A stretch of 64,000 bases of DNA from G016756615 sp050958605. GTDB taxonomy: Bacteria; Pseudomonadota; Alphaproteobacteria; Rhizobiales; Rhizobiaceae. A program made the translations under genes and the position numbers. Of the stretch, positions 59,047 through 64,000 are shown piece after piece (the first letter of the stretch is position 1; each line of letters starts with the position of its first letter). Location: NCBI RefSeq assembly GCF_050958605.1, contig NZ_JBJHDO010000007.1, positions 1 through 64,000 on the forward strand. The letters are read 5' to 3'. A model generated the notes under the pieces. It saw only the letters and a program-made list of their open reading frames with translations. It had not been told where the DNA came from and did not search any database.

Positions 59047-59435
59047 TGCGCCTTCACCGGAAAGCGGCCGATGAGGCGGCTTTCCGCGATGTCGAAGAGG
59101 AGGATCGCCTGGCTGCCGTCGGAAAGTTCGGTCAGCAGCGAGATGCGGTTGCCGGAGAGCGATTGCGACAGGAGCTTCGCGCCGGCGGGCAGCAGAATGT
59201 CGCCCTGGAGCGTCCCGCCGGAAGCCGGCGCCTGGATCTCCGATATTTCACTGCGTGGTGCCTCGGCGGCGGGCGTGCGCGATTTGTAGACAATCGCCAA
59301 CGCCACGGCCATAAGGGCGAGGAACAGCAAGCCGAGATTGATGCCGACGAAACGGACGAGCTTTCGCCTGACACGCTCGACGGCGGGGTCGAGCGGCTTT
59401 TCGTCCTTGTCGTCTTCGAATGCCGGTTTGGCCAT
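59043..59435 (-). CDS. DUF6476-family membrane protein
   Basis: A 130-aa protein from ATG 59435: an acidic N-terminus, PAVERVRRKLVRFVGINLGL leading into one membrane helix, then a soluble beta-rich domain ending AILLFDIAESRLIGRFPV. This matches the alphaproteobacterial DUF6476 family. Divergent from the RluA-family gene, as is common in Rhizobiales. Function unknown. Confidence 0.8.
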   Translation of the reverse strand: MAKPAFEDDKDEKPLDPAVERVRRKLVRFVGINLGLLFLALMAVALAIVYKSRTPAAEAPRSEISEIQAPASGGTLQGDILLPAGAKLLSQSLSGNRISLLTELSDGSQAILLFDIAESRLIGRFPVKAQ

Positions 59436-59455
59436 GATCCCCTTGCCCGGAAAGA

Positions 59456-60469
59456 ATGATGCGCGACCCTGATAACGAAGCGGACGGCCGAATGAAAGTG
59501 TTGCAGGCCGGACCCGACGCCGCAGGCGCACGGCTGGACCAATGGCTCGCCTCCGCCCTCGGACCCGACTTCTCGCGCAATCGCGTCCAGGCGCTGATCC
59601 GCGACGGCATGGTGGCGGTCGCGGGCGGGGCGGCGACCGAGCCCAAGCGCAGGCTCCTCGGCGGCGAGACGGTCGAGGTCGCGCTGCCAGAGCCGGAGGC
59701 CCCGGAACCCCTGGGGGAGGACATCCCGCTGGACATCCTTTTCGAGGACGCCTCGCTCATCGTCGTCAACAAGCCGGCCGGCCTGGTCGTCCATCCCGGC
59801 GCCGGCAACTGGACCGGCACCCTTGTCAACGCTCTCGTCCATCATTGCGGAGACAGCCTTTCCGGCATCGGCGGCGTCAGGCGCCCCGGCATCGTGCATC
59901 GCCTCGACAAGGATACGAGCGGGGTCATGGTCGTCGCCAAGACCGACAAGGCGCATCGCGCCCTCTCCGAAGCCTTCGCCGACCATGGCGTGACGGGCGA
60001 CCTCCGGCGCGCCTATGCCGCCCTCGCCTGGGGCGTGCCGGCACGGATGACAGGCACGATCGACGCGCCGCTCGGCCGCGCCGCCGACCGCGTCCGTCGC
60101 GCGGTTGTGCCGGCCGGACGCGGCGACGCCCGCCACGCGGTGACGCATTTCGAGGTACAGGAACGTTTTGGCGAAATGGCCTCTCTGGTGGAATGTCGGC
60201 TGGAAACCGGGCGCACCCATCAGATCCGCGTGCACATGGCTCATATCGGCCATCCGCTCGTCGGCGACCGCGACTACGGCCAGGCGTTCCGCACCAAGGC
60301 CAACCGCCTGCCCGAGCCGCTCCAGACAGCCGTGAAGGCGTTTTCGCGCCAGGCTCTCCATGCCCGGCTGCTTGAATTCCGGCACCCCGAAACCCATATC
60401 ATGATGCGGTTCGAAGCCCCGCTGCCGAGGGATATGGAGGCGCTGGTGGAGGGGTTCCGCAAGCTTTGA
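59456..60469 (+). CDS. RluA-family 23S rRNA pseudouridine synthase (RluD-like)
   Basis: A 337-aa enzyme. An N-terminal S4 domain (about 10-75: GARLDQWLASALGPDFSRNR, VQALIRDGMV), then the catalytic domain with PGIVHRLDKDTSGVMVVAKT, whose Asp in HRLDKDTSG is catalytic. GRTHQIRVHMAHIGHPLVGD follows. The S4 plus RluA arrangement fits RluD/RluC type rRNA modification. ATG 59456 and 59459 are equivalent start choices. Confidence 0.9.
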   Translation: MMRDPDNEADGRMKVLQAGPDAAGARLDQWLASALGPDFSRNRVQALIRDGMVAVAGGAATEPKRRLLGGETVEVALPEPEAPEPLGEDIPLDILFEDASLIVVNKPAGLVVHPGAGNWTGTLVNALVHHCGDSLSGIGGVRRPGIVHRLDKDTSGVMVVAKTDKAHRALSEAFADHGVTGDLRRAYAALAWGVPARMTGTIDAPLGRAADRVRRAVVPAGRGDARHAVTHFEVQERFGEMASLVECRLETGRTHQIRVHMAHIGHPLVGDRDYGQAFRTKANRLPEPLQTAVKAFSRQALHARLLEFRHPETHIMMRFEAPLPRDMEALVEGFRKL

Positions 60470-60652
60470 AGCGACGTCGAGGCCCGCCATCACGGTCGTT
60501 CACTTCGACGTGACACACTGTTTCGTGTTGAACGAATCTGTGTCTTTTCCTGTTTTGTTCCTATATAAAGAGATTGGCGCGAAGGTCGCTCGAGGGCTCG
60601 CGCCTTATGCCCGCCGGATTTCGGGGGCACATCAGAGAGAGGAGGGTGCTTT

Positions 60653-61564
60653 ATGGCCCAGTCACTACCCAGTATCGTTTCAGGCGAAGGCGGCCTTGCC
60701 CGCTATCTTGAAGAAATCCGCCGTTTTCCCATGCTTCAGCCGCAGGAAGAGTACATGCTCGCCAAGCGGTATCAGGAGCATCAGGACACCAATGCGGCCC
60801 ACAAGCTCGTCACCAGCCATCTGAGGCTCGTCGCCAAGATCGCCATGGGCTATCGCGGCTACGGCCTGCCGATCGGCGAGGTGATCTCGGAAGGCAATGT
60901 CGGGCTGATGCAGGCGGTGAAGAAATTCGAGCCGGAGCGCGGCTTCCGGCTGGCCACCTATGCCATGTGGTGGATCAAGGCGTCGATCCAGGAATATATC
61001 CTGCGCTCATGGAGCCTGGTGAAGATGGGCACCACGGCCAATCAGAAGCGTCTGTTCTTCAACCTGCGCAAGGTGAAGGGCAAGATCCAGGCGCTCGACG
61101 AAGGCGACCTGAAGCCGGAGCAGATCAAGGAGATCGCGACCCGGCTGAATGTCTCCGAGGAAGAAGTCGTGTCGATGAACCGGCGCCTCTCGGGTGACGC
61201 ATCGCTCAACGCGCCGATCCGCGCCACCGAAGGAGAGTCCGGCGAATGGCAGGACTGGCTCGTCGACGACCATGACAGCCAGGAAGAGATGCTGATCGAG
61301 CAGGACGAACTCGAGAACCGGCGCGGCATGCTCGCCGGGGCCATGTCGGTCCTGAACGACCGCGAACGCCGCATCTTCGAGGCCCGGCGCCTGTCGGAAG
61401 AGCCGATGACGCTCGAGGAGCTCTCGACCGAGTTCGACATCAGCCGCGAGCGCGTGCGCCAGATCGAGGTGCGCGCCTTCGAGAAGGTGCAGGACGCGGT
61501 GAAGGCAGCCGCCAAGCGGCAGGCCCAGGCGCTGCGCACGATCGAGGCACAGCCGGCCGCGTAA
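60653..61564 (+). CDS. rpoH: RNA polymerase sigma-32 factor RpoH
   Basis: A 303-aa sigma-70 family protein. Region 2: SHLRLVAKIAMGYRGYGLPI, EGNVGLMQAVKKFEPERGFR, LATYAMWWIKASIQEYILRS. It carries the RpoH box NQKRLFFNLRKVKGKI just after. Region 4: TLEELSTEFDISRERVRQIE. GGAGGG precedes ATG 60653. It directs heat-shock transcription. A terminator follows. Confidence 0.97.
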   Translation: MAQSLPSIVSGEGGLARYLEEIRRFPMLQPQEEYMLAKRYQEHQDTNAAHKLVTSHLRLVAKIAMGYRGYGLPIGEVISEGNVGLMQAVKKFEPERGFRLATYAMWWIKASIQEYILRSWSLVKMGTTANQKRLFFNLRKVKGKIQALDEGDLKPEQIKEIATRLNVSEEEVVSMNRRLSGDASLNAPIRATEGESGEWQDWLVDDHDSQEEMLIEQDELENRRGMLAGAMSVLNDRERRIFEARRLSEEPMTLEELSTEFDISRERVRQIEVRAFEKVQDAVKAAAKRQAQALRTIEAQPAA

Positions 61565-61588
61565 GACCGGCCTACAGCGGACATAGCG

Positions 61589-61618
61589 AAGGGCGCTCCG
61601 AGAGGGGCGCCCTTTTCT
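61589..61618 (+). terminator. rpoH terminator
   Basis: AAGGGCGC (61589-61596) pairs with GCGCCCTT (61607-61614) across a 10-nt loop, followed by TTCT. It lies 25 nt after the rpoH stop. Confidence 0.8.
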
Positions 61619-61638
61619 GTTCGGAGAAACGTCTGAAC

Positions 61639-61680
61639 TAAAGCGTGTCGCTGGTAATCGGATTCGGGTGACACGCTTTA
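61639..61680. repeat. Rhizobial extragenic palindrome
   Basis: TAAAGCGTGTC (61639-61649) and GACACGCTTTA (61670-61680) form a perfect 11-bp dyad with a 20-nt centre, followed by a T-rich run. AAAGCGTGTC/GACACGCTTT ends are typical of dispersed palindromes in Hyphomicrobiales genomes. A further partial element (GCATTCCCGC at 61697 and AAATGCTCTA at 61733) follows. No gene lies between 61619 and 61913. Confidence 0.7.
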
Positions 61681-61913
61681 GGTCTTTGTTTTTGCCGCAT
61701 TCCCGCTACGCCGACCGAATCCGGTCGGCTGCGAAATGCTCTAGTGGGCTCCCGGCATCGGCGAGACTCAGTCGATCCGGGGATCAAGCTCGCTTCGCTG
61801 GGGTCGGAATGCGACTTCGTCCGTGCTGGCGCCGACCGTCAACCGAGTCGATCGGGTCAGGCCTCATCGCTTCGTCAGGCCGGCTCGAAAGTGTTTCGAG
61901 CCGGCCTGAATCG

Positions 61914-63092
61914 CTATTGATCCTCCCTGCGCGCTTCGTCGCCGGCCGCGCCCCGGCGCCAATAGGCGGCCACGAGATGGCGGTCGCGTGGCATCGCACG
62001 TTCCTGACGCAGGTAGCGCCTGATCGCGACGAAATCCCGGTGTTCGCATCCCGCCCAGGCGAAGACGGAGCGCTCGTCGCGCGGCCATTCCACCGAACGC
62101 ACGGCATCCGCCAGTCCACAGGCGCCGCCAGCGGCGTTCCGGCAGAGCCATTGCAGGTCCAGGCTGGCCTTCGAACGGAGCGGCTGGATCTCGTCCCGAT
62201 CCGCGATCTGGATACGCACCGCCGCATGGGCTGGAGGCGGCAATTCCTCCAGCATTCGCGCGATGGCCGGCAGAGCGGTCTCGTCGCCCGCGAGCAGATA
62301 CCAGTCGGCGGCGGGCACGACGCCGCCGCCAGGGCCGGTCATGCCTACGACATCGCCCGGCCGTGCCTCGGCGGCGAACCGGGCCCCCGGCATGTCCGAG
62401 CCGTCATGCAGGACGAAGTCGATGTCGACCTCGCCCCTGTCGGCATCGACCCGGCGAAGCGTGTAGATGCGCACATCCGGGCGCTTGTCCAGGGATGGCC
62501 AGCACGGGCGGCCATCCTCGCCCATGACGGGCCAGGAGGGCGGAGCGGACCGGTCTTTGGGAATGAGCAGCCGCACGTGAAGCCCGCCCGAGTGAAAACG
62601 ATGCAGATCCTCTCCCTGCAGCGTGAGGCGGCGCATGAGCGGCGTGAGGCTTGTCGCCGATTTGACCCGCATTTCGCGAAAATAGGGAAGAGGCGCCCCG
62701 GCCGCACCGTCGCCCTGCCAGACGATCGCGGGAGAACCATCGGCGAAATTCAGGACATGCTCGGCAAGGGCAAGCTTCACATAGGCGAGCGCAACCTCGT
62801 CCTTGCCTGTCGCGCATATCCTCAGGCACTTGCCGCAATCCTCCACGTCGGCGATGCCGAAACCCGTGTCGATGCGGCAGCAGCCTTGGCGCAGCTCGAC
62901 TTCGCCATATTCGCTGAAATGGGCGCATAGCCGTTCCATCACATGCTGCGGCGATGGCAGAAGCACCTCGGTCGAGGCAGTGAAGATGCCCGATAGAGCA
63001 TTCCCGCGGAAATGCTCTATCTCTTTGTCTTTACGCAATTCCGGACGCAAAGCCGCTTCACGCTCTTGCTGGGATTGCTTGATTTCAGACAT
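61914..63092 (-). CDS. Siderophore-interacting protein (DUF2218 + SIP ferric reductase)
   Basis: A 392-aa protein. Residues about 36-125 match DUF2218 (TEVLLPSPQHVMERLCAHFS, EYGEVEL). From about 140, a FAD-binding siderophore-interacting domain: RVKSATSLTPLMRRLTLQGE, VRIYTLRRVD, GDVVGMTGPGG, YLLAGDETALPAIARML and WAGCEHRDFVAIRRYLRQER. It should reduce ferric siderophores in the cytoplasm after uptake by the FhuB-type transporter. ATG 63092 overlaps the permease stop. The first 34 residues are encoded by a dispersed repeat element. Confidence 0.85.
   Translation of the reverse strand: MSEIKQSQQEREAALRPELRKDKEIEHFRGNALSGIFTASTEVLLPSPQHVMERLCAHFSEYGEVELRQGCCRIDTGFGIADVEDCGKCLRICATGKDEVALAYVKLALAEHVLNFADGSPAIVWQGDGAAGAPLPYFREMRVKSATSLTPLMRRLTLQGEDLHRFHSGGLHVRLLIPKDRSAPPSWPVMGEDGRPCWPSLDKRPDVRIYTLRRVDADRGEVDIDFVLHDGSDMPGARFAAEARPGDVVGMTGPGGGVVPAADWYLLAGDETALPAIARMLEELPPPAHAAVRIQIADRDEIQPLRSKASLDLQWLCRNAAGGACGLADAVRSVEWPRDERSVFAWAGCEHRDFVAIRRYLRQERAMPRDRHLVAAYWRRGAAGDEARREDQ
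62993..63075. repeat. Dispersed rhizobial repeat inside a coding region
   Basis: ATAGAGCATT (62993-63002) and AATGCTCTAT (63011-63020) form a 10-bp dyad. The following bases, with CTCTTTGTCTTTACGCAATT, CCGCTTCACGC and GGGATTGCTTGA, look like the longer Mesorhizobium-type extragenic repeat ending in a GGAATTGCTC-like dyad. The element overlaps codons for residues about 7-34 of the siderophore-interacting protein. Confidence 0.55.
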
Positions 63093-64000
63093 TGCGCTGC
63101 ACGCCTTTGGCAAGAAGGTAGATGAGATAGGGTCCGCCCAGCAGCGAAGCGAACAGCCCTACCGGAAGCTGGTAGGGAAACGCCGCCATGCGGGCCAGCC
63201 AATCGGAAACGATCATCAGCAAGGCTCCGAGAAGCACGGCGCCGATCAGATGCTGGCTTGCCCTTGTCAGCCCGAGCAGCCTTGCAAGGTGAGGCGCTAT
63301 CAGCCCGACGAAGCTCAACGGTCCGACGAACAGCGCCGCCAGCGCCGTCAGGAGAGCGGAGGCGAGGATGAGCATAAGCCGCGCGCGTCGGACATCGACG
63401 CCGAGCGCCTGGGCGGCGGTCGCTCCCAAGGGGAAGATGTCCAGCCAGCGGCCAGCAAGGAGCAGCGGCGCCGTCAGGACAGCCAGGCCGGCGACGGCGA
63501 CCCAGCCGTCCAGCATGGTGACCGAGCTGGTCGATCCGCTCAACCATCGCAACAGCATGTAGGACTGCTGGTTGCCGAGCGCGATGACGGCGGTCAGAAC
63601 CGAGCTGCAAAGCGCATTGACGGCGATGCCGGCAAAGAGCAGTCGCTCCGGTCCCAGGCCACCCCGCGCCGCCAGCGCGAGGATGGCGAAGAGGGCGAAA
63701 AGAGCGCCGATGGCAGAGCCCGCCAGATGTCCGGCCAGGCTGGCCTGCGGATCGATCAGCAGGATCGCCGCGAGCCCCGCGCCGGCGGCCGTCCCGACGC
63801 CCAGTATTTCGGGGCTGGCGAGCGGGTTTCCCGAAATGCGTTGAATGATCACGCCGGCGGCGCCCAGCATGGCGCCGGCGCATGCCGCCACGATGAGCCG
63901 CGGCACGCGCAGGTCGAGCAAGGGCGCCAGCACGTCGCCGCTGGCAATGGTCCAGCCGTCCTGCCCCTTCCCGAGGACGAGCGCGGCGACCATCGCCAAG
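63085..64000 (-). CDS. FecCD/FhuB-type iron-siderophore ABC permease (partial)
   Basis: Partial: the frame is still open at the right window edge, so the true start lies outside. About 304 residues are visible with eight or so membrane helices. Family blocks: LRVPRLIVAACAGAMLGAAG, VIIQRISGNPLASPEILGVG, LLRWLSGST, GLIAPHLARLLG and the end GGPYLIYLLAKGVQRNV. The QR-x-x-GNPLASPE block and GGPYLIYLL ending resemble the C-terminal half of the double-length FhuB, so the full gene may be about 650 codons. Exports no visible regulation here. Confidence 0.85.
   Translation of the reverse strand, partial: LAMVAALVLGKGQDGWTIASGDVLAPLLDLRVPRLIVAACAGAMLGAAGVIIQRISGNPLASPEILGVGTAAGAGLAAILLIDPQASLAGHLAGSAIGALFALFAILALAARGGLGPERLLFAGIAVNALCSSVLTAVIALGNQQSYMLLRWLSGSTSSVTMLDGWVAVAGLAVLTAPLLLAGRWLDIFPLGATAAQALGVDVRRARLMLILASALLTALAALFVGPLSFVGLIAPHLARLLGLTRASQHLIGAVLLGALLMIVSDWLARMAAFPYQLPVGLFASLLGGPYLIYLLAKGVQRNV

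Noticed and set aside
59132..60493. 453-codon minus-strand frame over the RluA-family gene
   Set aside because: Antisense shadow; the plus strand encodes an S4-RluA enzyme with an intact catalytic motif.
61668..62930. 420-codon plus-strand frame opposite the siderophore-interacting protein
   Set aside because: Antisense shadow without any family signature.
1..64000. CRISPR array or rRNA operon
   Set aside because: No regularly spaced repeat-spacer pattern and no rRNA-like sequence was seen; repeats present are dispersed palindromes, att sites and three iteron-like copies.

Overview
The window looks like a high-GC chromosome segment from an alphaproteobacterium of the Hyphomicrobiales (Rhizobiales), probably Phyllobacteriaceae or a Mesorhizobium-like genus. 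This rests on a rhizobial-type flagellin relic, DUF6074, DUF6476 and DUF5681 family proteins, rhizobial extragenic palindromes, and rpoH next to an RluA-family gene. The genus is an inference.

Layout. 1-4.6 kb: rhizobial repeats, four small secreted or membrane proteins, and a multi-PAS hybrid sensor kinase. 4.7-15.0 kb: a tightly overlapping nine-gene surface polysaccharide operon. It holds a WbvB/WbvR/WbvD-like set expected to make UDP-N-acetyl-L-rhamnosamine and UDP-N-acetyl-L-quinovosamine from UDP-GlcNAc, a fourth sugar dehydrogenase/epimerase, three glycosyltransferases, a polymerase-like membrane protein and a Wzx-like flippase. 15.1-16.9 kb: a flagellin pseudogene. 16.9-19.2 kb: small stress and secreted proteins (CsbD, ABM-like, Tat-signal, CAP lipoprotein). 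19.5-24.4 kb: a TRAP transporter plus M24 peptidase operon with a divergent MarR-like regulator.

25.1-58.5 kb: a 33.4-kb integrated element in the 3' end of a tRNA-Glu(CTC) gene. A 50-bp perfect direct repeat marks both ends; the right copy lies inside the intact tRNA. It carries a tyrosine integrase, an excisionase-like gene, a run of overlapping micro-genes, a divergent XRE control region, tail-collar and internal-virion-like genes, a nuclease and many small phage orphans. I see no terminase, portal or capsid gene, so it is a reduced prophage, a satellite or a prophage-derived island. Two cargo blocks stand out: (a) a STAS-GHKL ATPase, a DUF4325 STAS-like protein and a membrane protein at 29.7-32.0 kb; (b) a SLATT/DUF4231 membrane protein, a TIR-linker-TM-helical-repeat protein and a secreted SH3 protein at 54.9-58.1 kb, right against the tRNA. 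Both resemble bacterial conflict (anti-phage) systems and are the best candidates for an undescribed system.

58.6-64 kb: chromosome again, with a VOC protein, DUF6476, an RluA-family pseudouridine synthase, rpoH, and a siderophore-interacting protein whose N-terminus is written by a repeat element, downstream of the 3' half of a FhuB-like permease that runs off the right edge.
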